Positions 35,001 to 43,600 of a DNA stretch of 64,000 nt are shown in pieces. This DNA is from CAYZJD01 sp964483455. GTDB lineage: Bacteria > Acidobacteriota > Terriglobia > Bryobacterales > Bryobacteraceae. The translations under genes were made by a program, and so were the position numbers. The DNA is taken from the NCBI GenBank assembly GCA_964483455.1, contig CAZACK010000007.1, positions 23,585-87,584 of the forward strand, in the 5' to 3' direction. A model generated the notes under the pieces. It ran no database searches, was not told the origin of the DNA, and was given only the letters and a program-made list of their open reading frames with translations. Position 1 is the first letter of the stretch. Each line of letters begins with the position of its first letter.

Positions 35001-35977
35001 AGGTTGTCGTCACCATGCTCGACAGCCTCCACAGTGAATACGTCCGTCCGGCGCTGGGCGTCAATTCCGGGCGGCTGGCAGGGCTGATGAAGGAATTCGA
35101 TTTCACGCTTCAGGTGGAGGATCCCGCCGAACACTGGATGCAATCGCCGGACCGGTACCTGCGGTTTGCGGAGACCTACTTGAAACTCGTGCCGGATCGC
35201 CGGCGGCTCATGTTTGACGTGAACGTGATGCCGGACCGCGACGTGGCCGGCGCCAGCCTGCCGTCGCCGCTCGCCACCGGCACGGAGCTTGCGGACACGA
35301 TCCTGGCGGCGTCTTCGGCCTCGGGCCGGGCGGCGATTTACTCCGAGCACACGGTCGCCGGACAGGACTGGAACCTCATTGGCGCCGCGCTTGCGCGCAG
35401 CTCGCGGGTCAGCGCGAGCGGCGGCCGGTGGACCACAACCGCCGACGTTCCGCTGCGCCTCCGCGTGCCCGAGGACGGTGAGTATTATCTCGGCGGGAGC
35501 TTCTGGCCGGCCGTGTCCGGGGACGGGCTGCTGCTTCCTCCCGGCAAACAGCGCGTCGCGTTCAAGAAGCCGTGGTTTCAGTTTCTCGATCCGAGCGATC
35601 TGCCGGCGCGGCTGCTCCACACCAGCGGCGACCTCCTCGAAGCGAAGGCAAAACCGACCGGCCTGTCGGTGAGCTACCGCAGTCCCGGCCGCGCGGTGGT
35701 TCTGCTCAACCAGCGGCCGCTCGCCGTGCGGGTGGATGACCGCGACGCGGAGTTGCCGGTCGTCGAGAGCGGCGAAGCTTGGGCCTTGCTGGCGCCTCGC
35801 GGGGAACACCGGATCGAGATCGATACGTCCACCCGGGCGGGACTGGTGGTGAGCTTCTGGGCATGGATCTCGGCGTCGGTCATCGCCGGCTTCGGCGCGG
35901 TCACCACGGCGGCAATGGCGGCGATCTACCTCCATCTGCGGCTGCGGCGTGCGAGTCGCCGGAAGGCGGGGAGTTGA
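32003..35977 (+). CDS. Membrane-anchored DUF2334 deacetylase-like / TIM-barrel protein, first gene of EPS operon
   Basis: A 1324-aa protein. It has an N-terminal signal (about 20-36). Residues 40-235 resemble a ThuA/GATase-like domain. Residues 240-485 form a DUF2334 polysaccharide-deacetylase-like domain with RIEDV (244-248), HGATHQH (313-319), FETPHY (367-372) and FYFHAFLD (452-459). Residues 595-780 form a second ThuA-like segment. A TIM barrel from about 785 carries RIEVYFDP and the acidic NLTELNYDAD (E914, D918, D920). A beta-domain follows, then one C-terminal membrane helix (about 1285-1312) with a basic tail. It should face the periplasm. Deacetylase plus glycosidase-like barrel parallels PgaB of PNAG export, but the families differ. 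Its stop overlaps the next gene. Confidence 0.82.
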   Translation: MAESPRRAFMNRAMVHGNRAARWALALLAASAACAQPGATAVAVYYDGPSTPLAEGFLDAYQIQNLLGHFGLTADIVAVDRYGPGQLDGYRAAFFAGTASGTQLPQAFLADIASYDRPFCWIGRHVGKLLEPRGAQRRFGFRYLDYRDDLEFRQVVYKGVTLPKEDPDLNLVEVTDPGAVQVVATAVNDERERRPYALRRGRFWYIADTPFSYAEEGGRYLVFCDLLHDILEIPHPPQSLALARIEDVSAEIDPADLRELAGVLASRSTPFQIAVIPVFRNPAKGYEIRLTDRPDLVEAIRYMIARGGTAVMHGATHQHDGASGDDYEFWDEIKNRPVPGDSEEAVSRKVELGLAEMFAGGIHPLAFETPHYAASEAGYRALKAVFTLFNERTMATADIGSIQYFPYPVTDRFGRFIVPENLGYLDAGAPDPKVLIQRARNLRVVRDGVASFYFHAFLDPALLREVVDGVTGLGYKFVSLRQYGGEVNFRGRMAVRATRGVIRLTPNQEYWRSRSYDQWGGIVREQSSRTTQSGGVELSVEIPPEGWAAAECTPAAPGPAPTPGLAAKLRDWWRKLRPSRRPLEAGTEFAGSAEAWVLWDDRATGAASNNQRSYQHVLEIFGYRVTRSASFVLPPARQNAVLVVPEAAGRRLEEQQAERLLRYLEAGGRVVADGRQEWLSKLGFEWLGRRIPVTRVVDVLYPEMALRWQPEELVERFRPPADAEQLMVDPASRQELALAGSHGLGRFIHLAAPLDSHTARGTSHYPYFAEYLGQGFRQPVRITSPRIEVYFDPAFRDEVNLSRLAGYWRRSGIRLVYAAAWQFYPRHAFDYANFVRICHRNGISVYAWFALPAVTPQFWDEHPEWRERTAAGGDGRVGWRPSMNLQNPACFRAAMDRVKQILEACDWDGVNLTELNYDADFNDFLRPDRFVPMNGDVRAEFRARAGFDPALLFAPGSPYHHKKNPEALEQFLAYREDVVTDWHRRVLRELAPLASRRGWEVVVTMLDSLHSEYVRPALGVNSGRLAGLMKEFDFTLQVEDPAEHWMQSPDRYLRFAETYLKLVPDRRRLMFDVNVMPDRDVAGASLPSPLATGTELADTILAASSASGRAAIYSEHTVAGQDWNLIGAALARSSRVSASGGRWTTTADVPLRLRVPEDGEYYLGGSFWPAVSGDGLLLPPGKQRVAFKKPWFQFLDPSDLPARLLHTSGDLLEAKAKPTGLSVSYRSPGRAVVLLNQRPLAVRVDDRDAELPVVESGEAWALLAPRGEHRIEIDTSTRAGLVVSFWAWISASVIAGFGAVTTAAMAAIYLHLRLRRASRRKAGS

Positions 35978-36834
35978 GAGGTCGGCCGCAAGTCGAGGGG
36001 TTGGTTTGTCAGGCCGCGACCGCTAACCGCCGCCGTGTCCGGCAGATCCGCCGTCTGGCGGTATGCGCCGCCGTCTCTCTCCCGCTGCTTGCGCAGCCCG
36101 CCGGAGAGCGCCGCAAAATCAGCTCGCCGATCGCCTTCTATGACGACGCCGACTTGACGAATCCCGGAATGCTCGGCGTGAGCCTGTATTTCTCGAGGGG
36201 AAAGGTGCCAGCCGGCGGGGACACGTCGTTCCCCTCGGCCTATCTTTCGCTCGGGCTGCACGAGCGAGTGACCGTCTCCGCCAGCGCCTCCTACGTGCGG
36301 TCCACCTTCGAGCGGACCCAAGTCAACGGCCTGGGCGACGCCTATGTCGGAGCCAAGTTCCTGCTCATGCCGGAAGGGAAACGAAGGCCGGCGCTGGCCC
36401 TGAAGCCGATGATCGAAGTGCTCGGCGAGCCGAGCATCGCCGACAACCTGCTGGCGCCCGACCGGCTGAACTACGTGCTGCCGCTCGTGTTCCAGAAGTC
36501 GTTCGACTACTTCCGGCTGTATTCCATGGCGGGCTATGCCACCCGCGGAATCATCTTCGATTCGTTCGTGTTCGAATGGAACGGATGGAGCCGCGTGATT
36601 CCGTTGGTGATCGTCTCCGGATCGAGGCTGACTCGCGAGCAGGCGTTGATCAGCGAGTTCGGCCTGAACCGCTCGCGCGCCGACGTGACCGGCGGCGTAG
36701 CGGTGACCGTCCGGCCTGGGCTGGCCGTGTTCGTCAACGCCGGCCGCAGCATCGGCCGCATCGACCTGAACAGTTCGCGCTACCAGGTCACGTTCGGCGC
36801 GAGTTTCAACGTCCGGTTGTGGGGTGAGAAATGA
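35974..36834 (+). CDS. Outer-membrane beta-barrel protein of EPS operon
   Basis: A protein of about 286 aa made of alternating amphipathic strands: GMLGVSLYFSRGKVPAGG, RVTVSASASYVRSTFERTQV, GDAYVGAKFLLMPEGKR, TGGVAVTVRPGLAVFVNAG, and a C-terminal YQVTFGASFNVRLWGEK. A hydrophobic leader (RRLAVCAAVSLPLLAQP) precedes it. It is therefore probably a 12-14-strand barrel in the outer membrane, perhaps an export pore. The start is uncertain: TTG at 35974 overlaps the upstream stop as TTGA and has GGCGGGGAG before it, and TTG at 36001 is the alternative. Its stop overlaps the next ATG (ATGA), so the genes are translationally coupled. Confidence 0.75.
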   Translation: MRGRPQVEGLVCQAATANRRRVRQIRRLAVCAAVSLPLLAQPAGERRKISSPIAFYDDADLTNPGMLGVSLYFSRGKVPAGGDTSFPSAYLSLGLHERVTVSASASYVRSTFERTQVNGLGDAYVGAKFLLMPEGKRRPALALKPMIEVLGEPSIADNLLAPDRLNYVLPLVFQKSFDYFRLYSMAGYATRGIIFDSFVFEWNGWSRVIPLVIVSGSRLTREQALISEFGLNRSRADVTGGVAVTVRPGLAVFVNAGRSIGRIDLNSSRYQVTFGASFNVRLWGEK

Positions 36835-38867
36835 ATCGGGTTCCGCCGCTGCTCTTTTTCGCTACAGCGGTTCTTGGGCAGAACGCCGGATATGTGGTTG
36901 ATAACGCCGGCGGGCAGGTGCAGGTGATCGACCTGGCCAACCGGCGGGTCACGGCGTCGATCCCCACCGGCGCCAACGCGGCGGAGTTGCTGATCCTGCC
37001 GGACAACCAGACGGCGCTGGTCTCGAACGCAGGCTCCGGAGACGTGGCCATCCTCGACCTCCGGACAAACACGGTGGCGGCAACCATTCCCACCGGGCAA
37101 TCGCCCGGCGGATTATCGGCGACGCCCGACGGCCGGTTTGTCTACGTGGCGGATGACGCCGCCAACGAAGTAGCCGTCATCGATGTCCGGGCGCGCAAGG
37201 TCGCCGCCCGGATTCCCGTCGGGACCACGCCGATCCAGGTGAACATCGAACCGAACGGTCGGTACGCGTACGTGGTGAACCAGGAGGACACGCCGTCAGG
37301 CACCATCAGCGTGATCGACGTGAACCGGAACGCGGTGGCTAAGACGCTCGAGGTTGGGATGCGCCCGAACCAGTTCGCCATTCTGCCCGGGCTGCGCACG
37401 GCGTACGTCGTCAACACCGGCTCCGACAACCTCACCCTGGTGGACATGAACACCAACCAGGCGGCGGGCACAATCGGCGCCGGCAGGGGCCCCGTGGGCG
37501 TGGCGTTTTCCTCCGACAGCCGCTGGCTCTACGTCGTGAATCGGGATTCGAACAGCGTGTCGGTGATCGACACGCAATCGAACAGCGTGGTGACGGAAAT
37601 CCCGGTCGGCGCGCAGCCGTCGGCGATGGTGGTTACGTTCGATTCGAGATTCGGGTTCGTCAGCAACACCGGCGGCGGCACGGTGACCCTGCTCGACCTG
37701 GCGCGGAACACGGCCGAGCTGGACATCCCGGTGGGCAGCGGCCCGTTCAGCCTGATGCTCGACCCGGACGAGAATTTCCTGTACGTGGCGAATCTGAATT
37801 CGAGTTCCCTCAGCGTCGTCGATGTCAATGCCGACAGGGTCGCGGCGACGATCCCCGTCTCGGGGGTGCCGGTGCAGTTCACGATGCTGAACGCGCCGAC
37901 GCTGCTCGAAGTGGCGCCCAACCCCGCCCTTGGCGGGACCCGGGTTGTTCTCAACGGAGAAGGTTTTCTGCCGGCTTCGGTGGTACGGTTCGTGACCACA
38001 AGCCCGCCGCGAACGATACTTGCGCAGTCCACTTTCCTCGACAGCCAAGGACTGGAGGCGGCGGTCCCTGTGTTCCAGGGTTCGAACGTCGTCGTTTCGG
38101 TGGCGAACCCCGATGCGAATTCTTCCGAGCAGGTCACGCTGCGAAGCGGGACGGCGACACCGGCGATCTTCCCTGGCGGAGTCGTGGAAGGCGCGGGCTT
38201 CGCGCGGGCGCCGTCGCCGGTCAGCGGAAACGCCATCGTGTCCGTCTTCGGCCAGTTTCCCGGCGCCGTCGATCAGGATGCTCCGGCGTACCTGTTCCCG
38301 CTGCCGGTGGAACTGGGCAATGCACGCGCCCGGTTCAATGGAGTGGACGCGCCGCTGTTTGCCGTGCGAGGAGGTCAGATCAACGCGGCCGCTCCCGCGC
38401 GGCTGTTCGCGCTGGATAGCGTCCGCGTCACGGTGACGGTCGCCAACCAGACGAGCCCTGCCGAAACGGTAGCCGTGGCGCCCGCCTCGCCTGGGATCTT
38501 CTTCAACTTCGTGGACGGCGCCGGAGCCTTTCTCCACTCCGACTACACGCCGGTGACCGCCGCGAATCCCGCCCGGCGGGGGGAGCCGCTGCTTGCGTAC
38601 GCCGGCGGCCTGGGCGACACCACGCCCACGCCGGTCGAGGGTGACAAGCCGCCGGAAGACATCCTCGCCTGGACCGCGGCCGTGCCGGCGGTGATCGTTG
38701 GCGGCGTCAACGCGGAAGTCCTTTTTCACGGACTGGCGCCGTGCTGCACCGGTCTCTACCAGGTCAACTTCGTCGTTCCGGATACCGCGCCAACCGGCGG
38801 CGAAGTTCCGGTGACAGTCGCCGTCGGCGGGCGAATCAGCAACAGCGTGAAACTGGCGGTCCAGTAA
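36831..38867 (+). CDS. YVTN beta-propeller protein with TIGR03437 C-terminus
   Basis: A 678-aa secreted protein. A short signal peptide is followed at about 20-345 by eight or so YVTN-type blades (GYVVDNAGGQVQVIDLANRR, FVYVADDAANEVAVIDVRAR, WLYVVNRDSNSVSVIDTQSN, FLYVANLNSSSLSVVDVNAD). Residues about 360-450 look like an IPT/TIG domain (LLEVAPNPALGGTRVVLNGE). Residues about 460-678 are TIGR03437, whose end LYQVNFVVPDTAPTGGEVPV and SNSVKLAVQ is diagnostic of Solibacter-type Acidobacteria. It is a likely extracellular binding or scaffold protein. It starts within the stop codon of the barrel gene and ends 3 bases before the glycosyltransferase. Confidence 0.92.
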   Translation: MNRVPPLLFFATAVLGQNAGYVVDNAGGQVQVIDLANRRVTASIPTGANAAELLILPDNQTALVSNAGSGDVAILDLRTNTVAATIPTGQSPGGLSATPDGRFVYVADDAANEVAVIDVRARKVAARIPVGTTPIQVNIEPNGRYAYVVNQEDTPSGTISVIDVNRNAVAKTLEVGMRPNQFAILPGLRTAYVVNTGSDNLTLVDMNTNQAAGTIGAGRGPVGVAFSSDSRWLYVVNRDSNSVSVIDTQSNSVVTEIPVGAQPSAMVVTFDSRFGFVSNTGGGTVTLLDLARNTAELDIPVGSGPFSLMLDPDENFLYVANLNSSSLSVVDVNADRVAATIPVSGVPVQFTMLNAPTLLEVAPNPALGGTRVVLNGEGFLPASVVRFVTTSPPRTILAQSTFLDSQGLEAAVPVFQGSNVVVSVANPDANSSEQVTLRSGTATPAIFPGGVVEGAGFARAPSPVSGNAIVSVFGQFPGAVDQDAPAYLFPLPVELGNARARFNGVDAPLFAVRGGQINAAAPARLFALDSVRVTVTVANQTSPAETVAVAPASPGIFFNFVDGAGAFLHSDYTPVTAANPARRGEPLLAYAGGLGDTTPTPVEGDKPPEDILAWTAAVPAVIVGGVNAEVLFHGLAPCCTGLYQVNFVVPDTAPTGGEVPVTVAVGGRISNSVKLAVQ

Positions 38868-38870
38868 ACA

Positions 38871-40133
38871 TTGGCCTCGCACATCCTCATCAACGCGCTG
38901 TTCGTGGTGGCGGTGACGCTGATCTGGTTCATGCTCGCCTGGCAGACGCTGCTGTTCTTTCTCGGACACCGCTACTTCCGCCAAACGCGCCGCTCCGGCC
39001 CGAGACCGGACCCGCCCGATGAGGAGCTGCCGCCGGTCTCCATTCTCGTCCCGTGCCGAAACGAAGAACTGGTGATCGCCGGGACGATCCGCTCGCTTCT
39101 TGCGCTGGACTATCCCGCGGGGAAACTGGAAATCCTGATCGTCAACGACGGGAGCACGGACCGCACGGGCGAGGTCGCGCGCGCGGAGGATCCGGGAGGG
39201 CGGGTGCAAGTGATCGATGTGCCGGCGGAGCGTGCGGCTCGAGGGAAGGCGGCGGCCTTGAACCACGGCCTGCGCTACGCCCGGCGTTGCTTGCTGGCCG
39301 TATACGACGCGGACAACCGGCCCGAGGCGGGCTCGCTGCGGCGCCTGGTCGAGGAAATGCGCGCCGATCCGCGGCTGGCCGCCGCCGCCGGCATGTATCG
39401 CGCGTTGAACCGCCGCCGGAACCTGCTGACGCGCTTCCTGAACATCGAAGGCATCGGATTTCAATGGATCGTGCAGGCGGGCCGCTGGATGCTGATGCGG
39501 TTCACGACCCTGCCCGGGACGAACTACGTCATCCGGCGCGACGTGGTCGCCGCGCTCGGCGGCTGGGACGAGCAGGCGCTCACCGAAGACGCCGAGCTGA
39601 CGCTGCGCGTCTACCAGGCGGGCTGGCGGGTGAAGTTCGTGCCGGGCGCGGTGAGCTGGGAGCAGGAGCCGGAGACGCTGCGGGTGTGGTTCCGGCAGCG
39701 CAACCGCTGGGTCCGCGGGTACAACTACCTGCTTCGCAAGTTCGCCGCCGGCCTGTGGCGCCTCCGGCCCAGGCGCCTCGGGCTGGAGCTGCTCTACTCG
39801 CTGTCGCTCTACTATGTGTTCTTCCTGGCGATCGTGATCTCGGATGCGCTGTTCCTCCTCAGCGCCACAGGCCTGGTACGGATCGATCTGCCTGGGCCGT
39901 ACAGCGTCGTCTGGTTGTTCGCCTTCGTGACGTTCGTGCTGCAACTGGTCATCGCGCTGGCCTGCGAGCGGGGCGAAGACTCGGCGGGGAACATCCTGCG
40001 GACAATGCTGATGTACTTCACTTACTGCCAGCTCTGGATTCCGGTGGTGGCGATCGCCTTCTGGGACGATTTCATCGTCCGGCGTCCGATGCGGTGGGCG
40101 AAGACGGAGCGGTTCGAGGCGGGCGGGGGGTAG
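38871..40133 (+). CDS. Processive family 2 glycosyltransferase (PgaC-like)
   Basis: A 420-aa inner-membrane polysaccharide synthase. An N-terminal helix (about 8-32) is followed by a GT-A domain with SILVPCRNEE, VNDGSTD (D93), AVYDADNRPE (D146, D148), LTEDAEL (D240) and the processivity motif QRNRW (276-280). Three or four helices follow, the last ending WIPVVAIAFWDD. Length and motif order match PgaC/NodC-type synthases that extend beta-linked hexosamine chains from UDP-sugars and push them through the membrane. The TTG at 38871 was used; it lies 3 bases after the previous stop. No PgaD-like partner or c-di-GMP receptor is seen. Confidence 0.92.
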   Translation: MASHILINALFVVAVTLIWFMLAWQTLLFFLGHRYFRQTRRSGPRPDPPDEELPPVSILVPCRNEELVIAGTIRSLLALDYPAGKLEILIVNDGSTDRTGEVARAEDPGGRVQVIDVPAERAARGKAAALNHGLRYARRCLLAVYDADNRPEAGSLRRLVEEMRADPRLAAAAGMYRALNRRRNLLTRFLNIEGIGFQWIVQAGRWMLMRFTTLPGTNYVIRRDVVAALGGWDEQALTEDAELTLRVYQAGWRVKFVPGAVSWEQEPETLRVWFRQRNRWVRGYNYLLRKFAAGLWRLRPRRLGLELLYSLSLYYVFFLAIVISDALFLLSATGLVRIDLPGPYSVVWLFAFVTFVLQLVIALACERGEDSAGNILRTMLMYFTYCQLWIPVVAIAFWDDFIVRRPMRWAKTERFEAGGG

Positions 40134-40274
40134 GAGGCCCACATCTCGGACGACACCCCTGGCGGACCGTCAGCCAACACAAGCGCCTACGTTGATGATG
40201 GGTTCAATCTTGGGGCGAGTGGAATGGCCGATGATCCTCGCTTACCCAACCCTGTCTGAATCCCCGGCCCGGCT

Positions 40275-41558
40275 TCAGTGACGCCTTTGTTCCCGCACCA
40301 GCAGGAACACCAGCGCCGTGGCCACCAGCGGCACAACGCTGGCGCCGATCAGCACCGGCTCGAAGGAGTAGCGGTCGGACACCCAGCCGATCAGGTAGGT
40401 GGAGATGATGGTCCCAACGCCCGCGCCGGTGCCGCTCATGCCGCTGACGGTGGCCACGTTGCGGCTCGGATAGAGGTCGGAGGGCAGCGACAGGGCCATT
40501 GTGGACCAGGCGGCGTAGGAAAAGGTCGAGATCGCAAACAGCGCGACCAGCAGCGGGAAGCTCTTCACGGCCACGGCTGGAATCAGCAGAGTCATGCCGA
40601 TGCCGCACACCAGCACGACGAACTTCCTGGCGCGTAGCACCGGCCAGCCGCACCCGATCAGGTAGCTGGAGAATCCACCGCCCGAGAAATTGCCGAGATC
40701 GGCCGCCAGGAACGGAATCCAGAAGCCCATCAGGGTGCTTTCCAGCTTGAAGCCCTTGGCGACGAGGTAGATCGCGAACCAGTCCGTGATGAAGAACCAC
40801 ACCGGATCGGTCAGCGACCGGCCGAGAATGATGCCCCAGGTGTGCGGCAGCCGGAGCAGGCTGCTCCAGGAAGCGGGCTTTCCCCCGTCATCGGCGACCA
40901 CCCGTGTTTCCGTCCGCTGCTCTTCGAGCTTCGCCTCGCGGAGCATCTCCCGCTCCTCGGGACCGAGGTTGGGATGCGTCGCCGGAGGATGATAGAGCGC
41001 GCGCCAGGCGATCAGCCAGAGGAGACCGAGGCAGCCGGTGATGAGAAACGCCGGACGCCAGCTCCCGAAGGTGTGGTAGAGCCAGATGACGAGGGCCGGC
41101 GCCACCGCCCCGCCGACCGCCGAGCCGCTGTCAAACAGGGCGACGGCCCAGCCCCGCTCGGACTTCGGGAACCATTCCGAGACCGCCTTGGTGGCTCCCG
41201 GCCAGTTGGCCGCCTCGCCCGTGCCGAGGAGGAAGCGGAAGACGGCGAAGCTCCTGAGGCCGCTGGCGGTAGCCGTCAACATGGCCGCGATGGAATACCA
41301 GGTGACGGTCAGCATCAATCCGCGCCGCGTGCCGAGCCAGTCGAGCAACCGGCCCGCGACGGTCTGCATGACCGCATAGGCCACCCGGAAGGCGATCACG
41401 ATCAGGGCGAAATCCGAGTTTGTCCAGGTGAATTCTTCCTTCAGATAAGGAGCCAGGACGCTGAGCGTCTGGCGGTCGATGTAGTTGACCACCGTCGAGG
41501 CGAACAGCAGGCCGCCGATCCACCAGCGAACGTGGCGAATGACCCGCGGCCCGGTCAC
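40275..41558 (-). CDS. MFS transporter, anion:cation symporter (ExuT-like) type
   Basis: A 427-aa twelve-helix permease. The first helix region has LFASTVVNYIDRQTLSVLAP, and the signature DWLGTRRG follows helix 2-3. FRFLLGTGEAANWPGATKAV is the motif of the hexuronate/galactonate (ACS) branch, so uptake of a sugar acid by proton symport is likely. The GTG start at 41558 overlaps the stop of the upstream amidohydrolase as GTGA, so translation of the two is coupled. The pairing suggests uptake and hydrolysis of related compounds. The exact substrate is unknown. Confidence 0.9.
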   Translation of the reverse strand: MTGPRVIRHVRWWIGGLLFASTVVNYIDRQTLSVLAPYLKEEFTWTNSDFALIVIAFRVAYAVMQTVAGRLLDWLGTRRGLMLTVTWYSIAAMLTATASGLRSFAVFRFLLGTGEAANWPGATKAVSEWFPKSERGWAVALFDSGSAVGGAVAPALVIWLYHTFGSWRPAFLITGCLGLLWLIAWRALYHPPATHPNLGPEEREMLREAKLEEQRTETRVVADDGGKPASWSSLLRLPHTWGIILGRSLTDPVWFFITDWFAIYLVAKGFKLESTLMGFWIPFLAADLGNFSGGGFSSYLIGCGWPVLRARKFVVLVCGIGMTLLIPAVAVKSFPLLVALFAISTFSYAAWSTMALSLPSDLYPSRNVATVSGMSGTGAGVGTIISTYLIGWVSDRYSFEPVLIGASVVPLVATALVFLLVREQRRH

Positions 41559-42688
41559 GGTTTCCGCCAGTTGAGGATTCGCAGCGCGTTGTCCCGGTAC
41601 AGGCTTCGGAGCAGGTCCGGAGGCAGCTCGAGGCCGTAGTAGCGCCACCAGATCCGCCCGGGCATATACTCGTCGGCCGTTTCCAGCAGGCGCCACCAGG
41701 CCTGGTACATGTGCTTCTCGCGTCCCATGTCGGTGCCGAACAGGATGCGGTCTTTGTACCGCGCGATGAACTTCGCCGCCGTGCGCGGCTGGCGGCCGAT
41801 TTCGTAATCCCTGGCGGCGATGTCGAGGTAGAGGTTCGGGAACCGGTCGAGCAGCCGGGCGAGCGCCGCCGTGTCGTTGCCCTGGTTGCCGAGGTGGCAG
41901 AAGATGAACGTCGTCTTGGGATGCCGCGCCAGCAACCGTTCGCGTTTGGCGAGGACCTCCTCATAAGAGGGGACATCCTTGTCGCTCATGTTGAAATGCT
42001 GGAAGTCGGGGGTGCGTTCCTGGTTCGGCCCCAGCGGCTGCCAGCAGGAAGGGTGGTCGGCGATGTGGATGTTCACCGGCACCTTCAGCTCGGCGCATTT
42101 TCGCCAGAAGGCATCGAGGCGCGGGTCGTCGATGTGCAGCCGCTTGTCGCGAGGGATCTGGCCGCCCTGTAGACCCCACCCTTTGTCGGACAGTTCGCCG
42201 ACGCCTCGGGCGCCCTGCTCGTAACAGCGAACCAGTTCGGCCACGGCGCTTTGCGGATAATCCGGCGCATCGAGGCCGCGCGTGTCGAGCCCGCACCAGA
42301 GCTGAAATCGATCCGGGTGCCGCTTGTAGAGCCCGACCTGCCGGTCGAAGTCGCCGCCGACGGCGTCGGTGAACACAATCGATCTCTCGACGCCGACCTC
42401 ATCCATAGTGCGAACCCACGCATCGGCATCTTCCGGCGTGTTGATTTCGCTCATCGAGGTGTGGGTATGAACGTCGATGACCGGGAACCTCGCCTTGGGC
42501 ACATTCGTCACCGGGACCACCAGCGACGAGCCGGGTGCATAGTCCTTGAGGAGGATGGAGTCCATCGGGCCCGCCTGTACCTCGATGCCATACTTCACGA
42601 CGGGCTTCGTCTCGGGCGCCTGTTGCGGCCATACAGCGGTCAACAGGGCGAGGCAGATGATGAGAACGGGCAATGATCCTGTCATCAA
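41555..42688 (-). CDS. Exported amidohydrolase-2 family metal-dependent hydrolase
   Basis: A 377-aa TIM-barrel hydrolase with a signal peptide (LPVLIICLALLTAVWPQQ). FPVIDVHTHTSMSEIN carries the HxH metal pair. Later metal and catalytic residues lie in VPVNIHIADHPS, TTFIFCHLGNQGNDTAALAR and DRILFGTDMGREKH. Family 2 members include decarboxylases such as gamma-resorcylate and ACMSD-like enzymes as well as lactonases, so hydrolysis is not certain. Its stop codon overlaps the start of the MFS gene (GTGA), so the two form a pair. Confidence 0.9.
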   Translation of the reverse strand: MMTGSLPVLIICLALLTAVWPQQAPETKPVVKYGIEVQAGPMDSILLKDYAPGSSLVVPVTNVPKARFPVIDVHTHTSMSEINTPEDADAWVRTMDEVGVERSIVFTDAVGGDFDRQVGLYKRHPDRFQLWCGLDTRGLDAPDYPQSAVAELVRCYEQGARGVGELSDKGWGLQGGQIPRDKRLHIDDPRLDAFWRKCAELKVPVNIHIADHPSCWQPLGPNQERTPDFQHFNMSDKDVPSYEEVLAKRERLLARHPKTTFIFCHLGNQGNDTAALARLLDRFPNLYLDIAARDYEIGRQPRTAAKFIARYKDRILFGTDMGREKHMYQAWWRLLETADEYMPGRIWWRYYGLELPPDLLRSLYRDNALRILNWRKP

Positions 42689-42808
42689 TAGTCAGTCTAC
42701 GCCAGTGCCCGGCGGGCGGCCATGGATTCATCTCCTGCTTGCGCTTGCGCCACCCAGTGCGCCGGAAGCTTCCGCAATGTAGAAAGCCCGAACCGCGCAC
42801 CCGTTACA

Positions 42809-43588
42809 ATGGAGTCGTTGCCTGCCTCCGCGTCTCTTTCCGCCCTGCCGGCTCCACTGGTGGGCGCGGCGATGCTTGCCATCGCCAGCGCCGGAGCCAG
42901 CGTGTGGATGAGCGGCCGGCGCATCAGTGCGCGCTGGCTGGTGTCCTTCAGCGCAGGGATCCTCGTCGGCATCACCGGGTTCGGCGTGTGGCCGGAACTT
43001 GGCGAGCACTTCGGATGGCCGGGCGGCCTCGGGCTGCTTTTCTCCGGGTTCGCCTTGCTGTGGTTCGTGAACCGGTACGTTTATGCCGTGTGCCCCTCCT
43101 GCGCCCACACCCACGACCACGATTCGTGTTCCATCACCCTGCACGGCTTCGCGACGCCACTGATCGTGGCCGGAGGTTTGCACAGCTTTATGGATGGGTT
43201 CGGGATTGCGGCCGCGCAGCGGGGCGGCGGCCTGGCGACCGCGGTGTTGCTCGGGGTGCTGCTCCACAAGATTCCGGAAGGGCTGGCCTATGGCGCCATG
43301 CTTGGCGCCTCACTCCGGTCGAGGCTGAGCACGCTGGCATGGTGCGCCGCGATCCAGGCGCCTACCGTCGCCGGCGGGCTGGCGGAATCACTGCTGGCGC
43401 CACGTCTCGCCGGCGGCTGGATGGGATTCCCGCTGGCCATCGCCGGCGGCAGTTTCCTGTTCCTTGGGTTTCACGCCTTGCACAACGAATGGAGACGGCG
43501 AGGCGCGGGACCGGCGTTCGCCCCGGCCCTGACGGGAGCGGCGGGCGCCGCGGTCCTCCAACAGGGGCTCAGGGTCTTCCTGCGATGA
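42809..43588 (+). CDS. ZIP-family metal transporter
   Basis: A 259-aa membrane protein with about eight helices. The metal-transport motif region contains AGGLHSFMDGFGIAAAQ (helix 4) and LLGVLLHKIPEGLAYGAMLG (helix 5). A cytosolic loop holds CPSCAHTHDHDSC, a cysteine/histidine-rich metal-binding stretch. ZIP proteins move zinc or iron into the cytoplasm, and the loop fits that. The ATG at 42809 was chosen so that the first helix follows at once; the upstream codons are not coding-like. It converges on the sigma-54 regulator gene with 12 bases between stops. Confidence 0.88.
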   Translation: MESLPASASLSALPAPLVGAAMLAIASAGASVWMSGRRISARWLVSFSAGILVGITGFGVWPELGEHFGWPGGLGLLFSGFALLWFVNRYVYAVCPSCAHTHDHDSCSITLHGFATPLIVAGGLHSFMDGFGIAAAQRGGGLATAVLLGVLLHKIPEGLAYGAMLGASLRSRLSTLAWCAAIQAPTVAGGLAESLLAPRLAGGWMGFPLAIAGGSFLFLGFHALHNEWRRRGAGPAFAPALTGAAGAAVLQQGLRVFLR

Positions 43589-43600
43589 GCGGCCAGCGCG

